The notes under the pieces: model-generated
Database searches by the model: none
What the model was told of the DNA's origin: nothing
Seen by the model: the letters and a program-made list of their open reading frames with translations, nothing else
Made by a program: the position numbers and the translations under genes
Part shown: one piece after another, positions 1 through 5,367 of the stretch
Numbering within the stretch: the first letter of the stretch is position 1
Layout: the number at the start of each line of letters is the position of its first letter
DNA from: VGXO01 sp964614695
GTDB lineage: Bacteria; Planctomycetota; Phycisphaerae; Phycisphaerales; SM1A02
Reading direction: 5' to 3'
DNA length: 5,444 bases
NCBI GenBank assembly: GCA_964614695.1
Contig: CAZTMB010000155.1
Span: 1-5,444, forward strand

Positions 1-2
1 CC

Positions 3-71
3 GCCCTCCGTGCCCGCATCGCGGCGATGGAGGGCGAGGGCGCGAGTGGATCAAGCGAGCCATCACCGTGA
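3..71 (+). CDS. C-terminal end of an unidentified upstream protein (partial)
   Basis: Frame 3 is open from the window edge to a TGA at 69-71 and reads ALRARIAAMEGEGASGSSEP followed by S-P and the stop. It starts as an amphipathic helix (LRARIAAMEG) and ends in a Gly/Ser/Pro-rich tail, a common shape for a bacterial C-terminus. Most codons in the helical part end in G or C, like the confident genes here. The other two forward frames remain open past this point but give Arg/Ser/Pro-rich nonsense. Only 22 codons are visible, so no family can be named and chance openness cannot be excluded. If real, the next gene starts about 170 bases downstream in the same direction. Confidence 0.35.
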   Translation, partial: ALRARIAAMEGEGASGSSEPSP

Positions 72-109
72 GGGATCCAAGACTGATTCCGGAGTCCGCT
101 GCGGTGATG
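61..109. repeat. 8-bp perfect inverted repeat with nested hairpin
   Basis: CATCACCG (61-68) is matched by CGGTGATG (102-109) across 33 bases. Inside the loop, GATTCCGGAGTC (85-96) is itself nearly self-complementary. The left arm overlaps the stop of the possible upstream gene. There is no T-run after the right arm, so it does not look like a standard intrinsic terminator. It could be an operator-like site or a chance pairing in GC-rich DNA. Confidence 0.25.
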
Positions 110-243
110 AGTGCGTGCCCTCTACACGGGTCGCGGCCTTCGCGCGTGGTTCAGTCGCGCGACCATCCGGTGTTGCGAGCCACCTCATCACGCAGCCTGA
201 TCGCGAACCAGTGCGCCGCGTCGTCAAAGCGGACGGCCTGCCG

Positions 244-1167
244 ATGACCGAGTCAGGTGAGTCATTCACGGCAGAGACGGCAGACATGGCAAGCCTGGCA
301 GGCGTGTCGGTCGGTCCGCGAGGGTCGACATCGCTCCACGGGCCGCGGGCGACGTTCGACTCTGGAGACTCGGGCAGGTCCGGCGAACTCTTGCAGGGCG
401 ACCCCACGGCGATCCGCCTGATGGCTTCGCGATCAAAGTCGCTGGTGATGGCACTGATCTCGACGGGCTTCGCGATGGGCGGCGGGTGGATGGCGATCGC
501 CGCGGAGAGGGCGCTCGATCGCCTTGGCGGCCTCGCGGGACTCGCCTTCTTCGGCCTCGGGGCGATGCTCTTCTGGCGACGCCTCCTGTCGCCTCGGCCG
601 CCGATCACGCTGAACCAACAAGGCATCGTGCTCGTGGATCTGTGGGGAAGCACCGAAGTGCCATGGACGAACGTCGAGTCGATCGGCGTCGTGGCGGTGT
701 CGGGGTTCGATCAGTTGGGCATCCGGCTTCGAAGCGTCGACGAGCACGTACGCAGACTTGCCCCCGAGCGGCCTCGGCTTGTCGCCCGGTTAACTCCGAT
801 CGCCTTCGCGGGACTCGTGGTCGTCGCCATCGCTGGGCTCGTCAACGTGGGCAAGTTGCTGTGGCGCAGCATGGAGGAGATCGGAGCGTTGCCGTGGGGC
901 CGGATCGGGCAAGCCGTCATCGAGACCGTGGACCTGTTCGGCGCGGCTGGCGTGATGCTCGCGGTGCTCCTCATCCTGAGGCGTCGCGGCAATTCGACCG
1001 GCGAGCGTATGACCGGGCTGCTCGAACTGAATCGCCGAAAGCGTGGCTACGAGCTCACGTTGGGTTGGGCGGAGCTGCCAGGGCCAGCGGCAGAAGTGGC
1101 GACCAGAATCGAGGAGTACCGCCACGGATTGCCCGGCGCGTCGAGGCACCAAGCCGCCTCCTGTTGA
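244..1167 (+). CDS. STM3941-like inner-membrane protein with a split PH-like domain
   Basis: The product is 307 residues if it starts at the ATG at 244. Residues 66-87 and 94-115 form two transmembrane helices. They are followed by a PH-like strand-turn-strand stretch, ITLNQQGIVL (121-130) and EVPWTNVESIGV (138-149). This matches the layout of the STM3941 family: short N-terminal strand, two helices, then a domain with 'xItlxxxGI' and 'xxIPWxdI'. The family's usual final strand and helix appear late, at GYELTLGWAEL and VATRIEEY (268-292). Between the two halves sit two extra hydrophobic helices, about 183-207 and 229-245, not expected in the family. The start is uncertain. ATG 421 would remove the strand TAIRLMASRSK that belongs before helix 1, so an upstream start (244, 286 or TTG 391) is preferred. 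Residues 1-50 look disordered and none of these starts has a strong Shine-Dalgarno. Function is unknown; the protein is probably in the inner membrane. The family call rests on pattern recognition, not a search. Confidence 0.7.
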   Translation: MTESGESFTAETADMASLAGVSVGPRGSTSLHGPRATFDSGDSGRSGELLQGDPTAIRLMASRSKSLVMALISTGFAMGGGWMAIAAERALDRLGGLAGLAFFGLGAMLFWRRLLSPRPPITLNQQGIVLVDLWGSTEVPWTNVESIGVVAVSGFDQLGIRLRSVDEHVRRLAPERPRLVARLTPIAFAGLVVVAIAGLVNVGKLLWRSMEEIGALPWGRIGQAVIETVDLFGAAGVMLAVLLILRRRGNSTGERMTGLLELNRRKRGYELTLGWAELPGPAAEVATRIEEYRHGLPGASRHQAASC

Positions 1168-1454
1168 GCGGGCCGAAGCCTTGGTCGATCAACATCGTGC
1201 GTCAGTGCGACCGCCGCCACGCTCCGTGATCCGGGCCCACGCCAACGCCGGCGCCAGCGAGCGGAGACGCCTTGTCGTCCGACGCCCGAACGGTTCTGCG
1301 ATCGACGCTTCGAGCAAAGGGCGAAGGCGAGACGACGCCGGTCGCTGGCGATCGTTGGGCTTGCGGGGCACGCGCCCGTGCGGCGATCGGCCGAGTCGGG
1401 GCGGCTCTCGACGCGGTGCGGCCCCTCCACCCCCCGGCGGCGTGCGAGCGGGTC

Positions 1455-1482
1455 TTGCTCCGACGGACTTCACCGCTACGCT
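1455..1482 (+). promoter_or_regulatory. Weak sigma70-like promoter candidate for the YbjN-domain gene
   Basis: TTGCTC (1455-1460) is separated by 16 bases from TACGCT (1477-1482). Each hexamer keeps the most conserved positions of the sigma70 consensus (TTG at -35; TA and final T at -10). Transcription would start near 1489, giving a leader of about 40 bases before the ATG at 1530. In DNA this GC-rich such matches occur by chance, and promoter consensus in this organism is unknown. Confidence 0.25.
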
Positions 1483-1518
1483 GCCGAGAGCAGAGCGGCC
1501 GGGGCCGCCGATTCTTCC

Positions 1519-1523
1519 GGAGA
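1519..1523 (+). promoter_or_regulatory. Ribosome-binding site fixing the YbjN-domain start
   Basis: GGAGA sits 6 bases before ATG 1530, a good Shine-Dalgarno match and spacing. It supports this ATG over the in-frame ATG at 1542 and over the long upstream extension of the frame. Confidence 0.6.
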
Positions 1524-1529
1524 CCAGAT

Positions 1530-2000
1530 ATGCCGATCACGATGGAGCAGTTGCGGGAGCTGTGCGATGCGTGCGATTTCAAGGTCCATACGCGCGACGA
1601 TCGACCAGATCAGATGCATTTGTGGTTCAACACCGACCACTACATTGATGATGAAGGCGACCATTCGCTGCTCATGCTGATCAATATCGAGGACGACGGA
1701 GATCTGCTGACGGTCATCGCGCCGCACGCCTACAACGCCAAGGACTGCGCCTTCCGCGGAGCGCTCTTCAACGCGCTGCTGCAGCTGCAGTACCGGAACC
1801 GCCTCGGGGCGTACGAGTACGACGCCGACGACGGCGAGATCCGCTACAAGGTCGACCTGCCGATCAAGAGCGCGACGGTGACGCCCGACCAGTTCCACTG
1901 GGTGGTGAACAACGTCCCGTCGATCATCGACATGTACGACCCGGTGATTCGCGAGGTCATGAAGACCGGGCGGATCGATCTGGGGTTGATCGAGGAGTGA
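1530..2000 (+). CDS. YbjN-domain protein
   Basis: The product is a 156-residue acidic, soluble protein with no signal peptide or membrane helix. The pattern is that of the YbjN fold, which resembles type III secretion chaperones: an N-terminal helix (MEQLRELCDACDF, 5-17); strands carrying HLWFN and LLMLINIEDDGDLLTVIAPH (30-66); a helix AFRGALFNALLQLQYRNRLG (74-93); then YEYDADDGEIRYKVDLPIKS (95-114) and TPDQFHWVVNNVPSIIDMYD (118-137). The D-x-x-D-G-E-I-R turn, followed by an acidic-hydrophobic strand and a Thr-Pro helix, is typical of the family. These domains are thought to bind or chaperone other proteins, and E. coli YbjN is linked to stress and motility regulation; no partner is evident here. 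ATG 1530 is chosen because GGAGA (1519-1523) lies 6 bases upstream. ATG 1542 would place that site too far away. The frame is open upstream to 1272, but that part looks non-coding. Confidence 0.85.
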   Translation: MPITMEQLRELCDACDFKVHTRDDRPDQMHLWFNTDHYIDDEGDHSLLMLINIEDDGDLLTVIAPHAYNAKDCAFRGALFNALLQLQYRNRLGAYEYDADDGEIRYKVDLPIKSATVTPDQFHWVVNNVPSIIDMYDPVIREVMKTGRIDLGLIEE

Positions 2001-2079
2001 TGCGGACGGGGGCCATGCGTGTGTTACGGCCGTTCAGGTGGAGAGCCGCGTCCCCGCGACGCATCGAGGCACGCGTGAG

Positions 2080-2085
2080 GGAGGT
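2080..2085 (+). promoter_or_regulatory. Perfect Shine-Dalgarno in front of a 42-codon frame
   Basis: GGAGGT (2080-2085, extending to GGAGGTG) is fully complementary to the 16S rRNA anti-Shine-Dalgarno sequence and lies 6 bases before an ATG at 2092. It is the strongest ribosome-binding site in the window, stronger than that of the peptidase gene behind it. It suggests translation of the short frame, although GC-rich DNA can produce such a match by chance. Confidence 0.45.
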
Positions 2086-2091
2086 GGCTTC

Positions 2092-2220
2092 ATGCCTCGT
2101 GGGTCGCGTGTGAGCACGCTCGGGACGAACGAACGGGTCGCGGGTCCCGAGCCTGCACCGCGTTCGCAGTGCATGGTGTGTCCATTTGCAGCAACACGAG
2201 CAGGATCGATCTATGGGTGA
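2092..2220 (+). CDS. Possible 42-residue leader peptide overlapping the peptidase start
   Basis: ATG 2092 opens a 42-codon frame ending at TGA 2218-2220, so it overlaps the first 8 bases of the metallopeptidase gene (ATG 2213) in another frame. Such an overlap is typical of translational coupling. The peptide begins MPRGSRVSTLGTNERVAGPE, carries a C-x-x-C pair (CMVC) near residue 27-30, and ends in AGSIYG. It has no membrane segment and no known domain. The main support is the perfect Shine-Dalgarno upstream and the overlap; amino-acid composition is not persuasive (rich in Arg, Gly, Pro, Ser and Ala). Two hairpins (2118-2152 and 2154-2173) lie within the frame. It may be a regulatory upstream frame, a small protein, or chance. 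Confidence 0.3.
   Translation: MPRGSRVSTLGTNERVAGPEPAPRSQCMVCPFAATRAGSIYG
2118..2152 (+). repeat. 9-bp perfect inverted repeat (hairpin) in the peptidase leader
   Basis: GCTCGGGAC (2118-2126) pairs perfectly with GTCCCGAGC (2144-2152) across a 17-base loop. A second, imperfect hairpin follows directly: TGCAC (2154-2158) with GTGCA (2169-2173), with extra GC pairing inside. No T-run follows either, so they are not a standard terminator. The position just before the peptidase ATG (2213) and within the short upstream frame suggests a structured mRNA leader. As DNA, the first repeat could also be an operator. Confidence 0.4.
2202..2205 (+). promoter_or_regulatory. Ribosome-binding site deciding the peptidase start
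   Basis: AGGA (2202-2205) lies 7 bases before ATG 2213. This favours ATG 2213 over the in-frame TTG at 2186, which would add nine residues (MQQHEQDRS) and has no comparable site at the right distance. Confidence 0.5.
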
Positions 2221-3336
2221 TGCACCTGATCGCGACGGCAGGCCGCTGGAGAAGCCCCACTCGGCCGTTTCGGGCGAAGCAGCCGTCGGAGCTTCCCTCG
2301 AGGCTCCCGTCAACGCTCCAATCGCCCCGTCCATCGACCCTCCCATCGATCGCGACGAGGTCTTCGCCCGTCTGCGCTTCTCGCTCGACGATCCGCATCG
2401 ACACGCGGCGGGACGCGGGGCAAGCGAGCACGATCAGGCGGAGCGGCGGCATCAACTGCGGTCGAGCCAGGTGCGGGTGACCGAGGCGTTGATGCCGGAG
2501 ATCCATCGCGTGGTGCGCGAGGCGTGCGAACGGCTCATGATCGAGGATCCGCCGGAGGTCTTCATGAGCGCGTCCCCCTCGGCGAACGCCCACTGCGTCG
2601 TCGACGGCGGCTCGCCGGTGATCATCCTCGACAGCGGCCTCTTCTCGCTGCTCGAAGTCGACGAGGTCGCCGCGGTGGTGGGCCACGAACTCGGGCATTG
2701 GGGGTTGCGGCACCCGCCGCCGATTCGCGAGCACGATTCGAACGTGGTGATGGCGCTCGAACGCGAGGCGGCGCGGGCGGCCGAAGTCTCCGCGGATCGC
2801 GTGGCGCTCGCGGCGGCGCCCGACTTCCGCACCGCACTGCGGGCCGAAGTGAAGCTCGCCTGCGGATTGTCGTCGAGGCACCTGCGGCTCGAGGATCTCG
2901 ACGCCTTCATCGCCCAGCTCGACACCGGCCGCATCGAGGCGGACCGCAAGTGGGAGGCGTTCTCGACGCATCCCGAACTGCAGTTCCGGTTCTGGGCGCA
3001 GCACCGCTTCGCCGCGACCGACCGGTTCCGCTCGGTGCGGTCGCAGGGGGGCGGCGAACCGTGGCAGGAGGTCGAGCGAGAGATCGAGGAGCGGTTCCTC
3101 GCGCTCGGCGGAGGTCTCGCCTTCCGCTGGACGGTCGATCACCTGCACGAGGGGCTGGCGTGGCTCGGCACACTGCTCGTGTGCGAGGACGAGACGGTCA
3201 CTGACCGCGAGCGTGATCAGCTGGTGCAACTCGTTGGAGCGGTCTGGGCCGACGATGCCACCGCCTTCGCACGCCGGCATGGGCTTCAAATGGTGAAGCG
3301 CCGCGCCGAGGAGACCATCGAGCCGCTGCAGCACGC
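2213..3336 (+). CDS. M48-type zinc metallopeptidase, 3' end lost in assembly gap
   Basis: 374 residues are visible before the N gap. Residues 1-47 are Pro/Ala-rich and probably disordered. The catalytic region follows the M48 pattern: a helix (86-109), a strand EVFMSASPSANAHCVV (115-130) with the family's 'sp..NA' signature, VIILDSGLFSLLEVDEVAAV (136-155), then the zinc motif HELGH (158-162). A helix carries EVSAD (191-195), where E191 is the expected third zinc ligand. The catalytic glutamate E159 is present, so the enzyme should be active. Unlike HtpX or Ste24, no transmembrane helix or signal peptide is visible, so it is probably cytoplasmic. After the peptidase domain there is a long extension; residues 311-345, with LLVCEDETVTDRERDQLVQL, faintly recall a TerB-like helical domain (weak). 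The last codon seen is in frame and no stop precedes the gap, so the true C-terminus is unknown. The substrate is unknown. It is convergent with the SLOG gene across the gap. Confidence 0.88.
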
Positions 3337-3436
3337 NNNNNNNNNNNNNNNNNNNNNNNNNNNNNNNNNNNNNNNNNNNNNNNNNNNNNNNNNNNNNNNN
3401 NNNNNNNNNNNNNNNNNNNNNNNNNNNNNNNNNNNN
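3337..3436. other. Assembly gap of 100 N
   Basis: An unbroken run of exactly 100 N, the conventional placeholder for a gap of unknown size. It removes the 3' end of the metallopeptidase gene and begins one base beyond the stop of the convergent SLOG gene. The real distance is unknown and could hide a terminator or whole genes. Open frames that run through it are artefacts. Confidence 0.98.
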
Positions 3437-3437
3437 C

Positions 3438-5240
3438 TCACCCCACCGGCAGTTCGTCGAGCGTCTCGCGATGTAGCGCATGCCACGCCGCCTGTTCGTC
3501 GAGGGCTTCCTTGCCGACGGCGCGGAGGATGTCGGTGGCCGAGCAATCGGCACGCTGCGCACGCTCGGCCGCATCGCGGAAGATCACGGCCATCGAGCGG
3601 TAGCGGCGAAGATCCTCCTCGTCGCCGCGGAGCTTCTGCCAGAAGCCGACGCCAAGCGAGACGGTCAGCGTGCCGCCGCAAAGGAAGTCCACCCAGGCAA
3701 AGAGTTCGTCGGGGACCGCGGTCGAGAGCGACATGCACAGCGATGCGACGGCGAGCAGCACGACCAGCGCCATGGTCGCGCGAAGGACCCATGTGCTCCG
3801 TCGTCGCCGGGCTTCGAGCCTGCCGATGGTCCGGCCGATCCAGTCCCGCTGCCTGATGAGCCAAGGCTCGATGGCGGCGCGGGCAGTGGGGGCCGAGTCG
3901 GGCTCGTGCGGGCCGATTGGCTCGAACGCGTCGACGGTCGCGCCGCGCATGAACCGTCGAAGGACCGGAATCTCGATCGATCGGTGGGCCAGATAGTGAT
4001 CGGACGCCTGTTCGACGATTCCCGCCTGGAGCCAATGACGCTGAACCCGCAACGCCTCGGCGAGCAGGCGCAGGTCGGCGGCCTCGCGCTCGAGTCCTCG
4101 CTTCTTGATGACGCGGTAGCCAAGCCAGACCAAGAGCAGTCCCACGAGATACGCCATCGGCCAGACCCACCAGGCCCACGCGGTGGTGGCTTGCAGGGCG
4201 AGAATCGTGAGCACTACCGCGATCAGGAGGGACCGCATCGTTCGAAGCAGCTGCTGCTTCGCGGTGGAGGCGGCCGCATCGAGCTTGCGGAACCGCGCGT
4301 CGATCGGGGTGGGCGGGCCGTCGGGCGGGTAGCCCTCGCCAGCCGCCGCGATGCGTTCGTTCAGGCGGTCGAGCCACCGGAGATCCGCGACGAGCCGGGA
4401 CCATGAGGTTGGTGGATCCTGCGGCAAGTGTTCCCGATTGGGAATCGCGTCCCAACACCGCCGAACCTTCGAGGCAAGGTCCGGGCCGATCGCCACGAGC
4501 GCGGTGTCGCCCTTGCTTCGCCGCCGCCGCATCGGAATCCACGCGACGGGCGTGGGGTCGTTGGGCTCGAGCTCCTTGATCGCGGTGCGAAAGGGAATCG
4601 TGCCGCGCTCGAGGCGTCCCCGCGCGCAGAAGCCGACGATCGCCCCCGTGCCGCCTGCGAGCCCGATGTGGAGCCCGTCCCACATCGCGACCACGAGGTT
4701 CGACTGCATGGCGATGAAGTGGCCGAGGCGCGTGTACTGGGCGTCGCGAAGCGGACGTTCCTCTCGCCATGCGGGATCACGCTCCCGCTCGGCGGCGAGA
4801 TCGGCGCTCGTCACGTCGTTCGGCATCGAGATCGGGAAGTGAAACTCCGACTGTTCGAGGAGGGTTCTGAACTTCTGCCGCGAGTCCGCCGTGGCGAAGT
4901 CCTGCTCGTACTCGGCCTGCTCCATGGGCAGGACCGCGACGAGCGCGAGGCCGCCGCGCGGGTCGTCACTCAGGGACCAGCCCCGCCGGCGGCCCCGGAA
5001 CTCGAGGCAGGCCTGCGCGAAGATCCGGTCGGCTCCGTCGGCGAGCGGCGACAGCGCGACGATCGGCGTGTGCGGCGCGAGGGCGTCGAGTTCCGCAAGC
5101 AGCGACTCGATCGAGGCCCGTAGCGAATCAGACTGCGTGTCGACCGGATCGCGGTGGCCGGTCACCGAGATGACCAGCGGCAGCCGCTCGTCGAACGGCA
5201 AGGGAATGCGATCACGCTTCGACTCGGGCCCGGAAGGCAT
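3438..5240 (-). CDS. SLOG-domain protein with two transmembrane helix pairs (SLATT-like)
   Basis: A complete 600-residue protein. Residues 20-205 form a SLOG-type Rossmannoid domain: strand PLVISVTGHRD (21-31), LSPLADGADRIFAQACLE (63-80), LALVAVLP (98-105) with a following EYEQDF (110-115), YTRLGHFIAMQSNLVVAMWDG (169-189) and the glycine turn GGTGAIV (196-202). These are the ligand-contact positions in SLOG proteins. The PGGxGTxxE motif of LOG phosphoribohydrolases is absent, so sensing or binding of a nucleotide-like ligand is likelier than that catalysis. A linker (206-330) leads to helices at about 337-353 and 357-375, then a charged helix with AADLRLLAEALRVQRHW (387-403), resembling SLATT modules. 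A second pair lies at about 484-506 and 514-535, then LRRYRSMAVIFRDAAERA (544-561) and GKEALDEQAAWHALHRE (576-592). By family analogy it is a membrane effector gated by a cytoplasmic sensor; that role is inferred. ATG 5240 has GGAG 9 bases upstream. No partner synthase gene is in view. Confidence 0.9.
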   Translation of the reverse strand: MPSGPESKRDRIPLPFDERLPLVISVTGHRDPVDTQSDSLRASIESLLAELDALAPHTPIVALSPLADGADRIFAQACLEFRGRRRGWSLSDDPRGGLALVAVLPMEQAEYEQDFATADSRQKFRTLLEQSEFHFPISMPNDVTSADLAAERERDPAWREERPLRDAQYTRLGHFIAMQSNLVVAMWDGLHIGLAGGTGAIVGFCARGRLERGTIPFRTAIKELEPNDPTPVAWIPMRRRRSKGDTALVAIGPDLASKVRRCWDAIPNREHLPQDPPTSWSRLVADLRWLDRLNERIAAAGEGYPPDGPPTPIDARFRKLDAAASTAKQQLLRTMRSLLIAVVLTILALQATTAWAWWVWPMAYLVGLLLVWLGYRVIKKRGLEREAADLRLLAEALRVQRHWLQAGIVEQASDHYLAHRSIEIPVLRRFMRGATVDAFEPIGPHEPDSAPTARAAIEPWLIRQRDWIGRTIGRLEARRRRSTWVLRATMALVVLLAVASLCMSLSTAVPDELFAWVDFLCGGTLTVSLGVGFWQKLRGDEEDLRRYRSMAVIFRDAAERAQRADCSATDILRAVGKEALDEQAAWHALHRETLDELPVG

Positions 5241-5367
5241 GGCGGGAGTCTCCGGTTCGAGTTGCCCAGCGTCAAGGTCGCCGGGTGATCGTTCGGGACC
5301 ACGCGAACGGCGAGGTCGAATGGCGATCCGGCTGCAACGAAGCCTTGAGCGATGGGTCGGCCGAGCG
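5241..5367. other. Short spacer between two minus-strand genes
   Basis: These 127 bases lie between the stop of the partial membrane protein and the SLOG gene's ATG. Apart from the ribosome-binding site, no convincing promoter or terminator is visible. A TTGACG on the minus strand (5275-5270) lacks a usable -10 at the right distance. The two genes may be cotranscribed or separately started; the sequence does not decide. Confidence 0.5.
5250..5253 (-). promoter_or_regulatory. Ribosome-binding site of the SLOG-membrane protein gene
   Basis: On the minus strand GGAG (plus-strand CTCC, 5250-5253) precedes the ATG at 5240-5238 by 9 bases. It supports this start, which also places the first SLOG strand about 20 residues from the N-terminus, as expected. 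Confidence 0.5.

Larger units (their letters stand above)
1168..1529. other. Intergenic stretch without a convincing gene
   Basis: These 362 bases separate the STM3941-like gene from the YbjN-domain gene. Frames are open in several registers on both strands, as expected at this GC content, but they translate to Arg/Ala/Pro/Ser-rich sequence with no recognisable domain or ribosome-binding site. A small GC hairpin is present (GCACG at 1368-1372 with CGTGC at 1377-1381) but no T-run follows, so it is not a clear terminator. The only regulatory candidate is a weak promoter near 1455-1482. The length is compatible with a decayed gene, a regulatory leader or a small RNA, but nothing in the sequence selects one of these. 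Confidence 0.6.

Noticed and set aside
2..36. Strong hairpin (CGCCCTC 2-8 with GAGGGCG 30-36, plus CATCG 17-21 with CGATG 25-29)
   Set aside because: It falls in the probable last codons of an upstream gene, has a large one-sided bulge and no T-run. It is most likely a by-product of GC-rich coding sequence.
154..163. 10-bp palindrome GTCGCGCGAC
   Set aside because: Short, purely GC/AC palindromes are common at this base composition, and no second copy or promoter is seen beside it.
486..1229. A 247-codon plus-strand frame overlapping the STM3941-like gene
   Set aside because: Its translation is extremely Arg-rich and has no membrane helices or family pattern, whereas the overlapping frame has both.
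1366..1381. GC hairpin as a terminator for the STM3941-like gene
   Set aside because: It lies about 200 bases after the stop, has a stem of only 5 pairs and no T-run.
1272..1529. N-terminal extension of the YbjN-domain protein
   Set aside because: The frame is open, but the extension is Arg/Ala-rich and unlike the acidic YbjN domain. A good ribosome-binding site sits before ATG 1530.
2186..3856. A plus-strand open frame that continues through the N run into the SLOG region
   Set aside because: It is open only because N codons are not read as stops. After the gap it translates to Arg/Pro/Ala-rich sequence antisense to a well-supported gene.
3480..4406. A 308-codon plus-strand frame opposite the SLOG gene
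   Set aside because: Long antisense frames are expected in GC-rich coding DNA. It has no recognisable domain, whereas the minus strand shows clear SLOG motifs and membrane helices.
4428..5123. A 231-codon plus-strand frame opposite the SLOG N-terminal half
   Set aside because: Its composition is charged and repetitive (Arg/Glu/Asp/Gly) without a domain, and it is the shadow of the SLOG domain codons.
5247..5275. Minus-strand TTGACG (5275-5270) as the -35 of a promoter for the SLOG gene
   Set aside because: The hexamer 17 bases downstream is GAGACT, a poor -10 that overlaps the ribosome-binding site, leaving no sensible leader.
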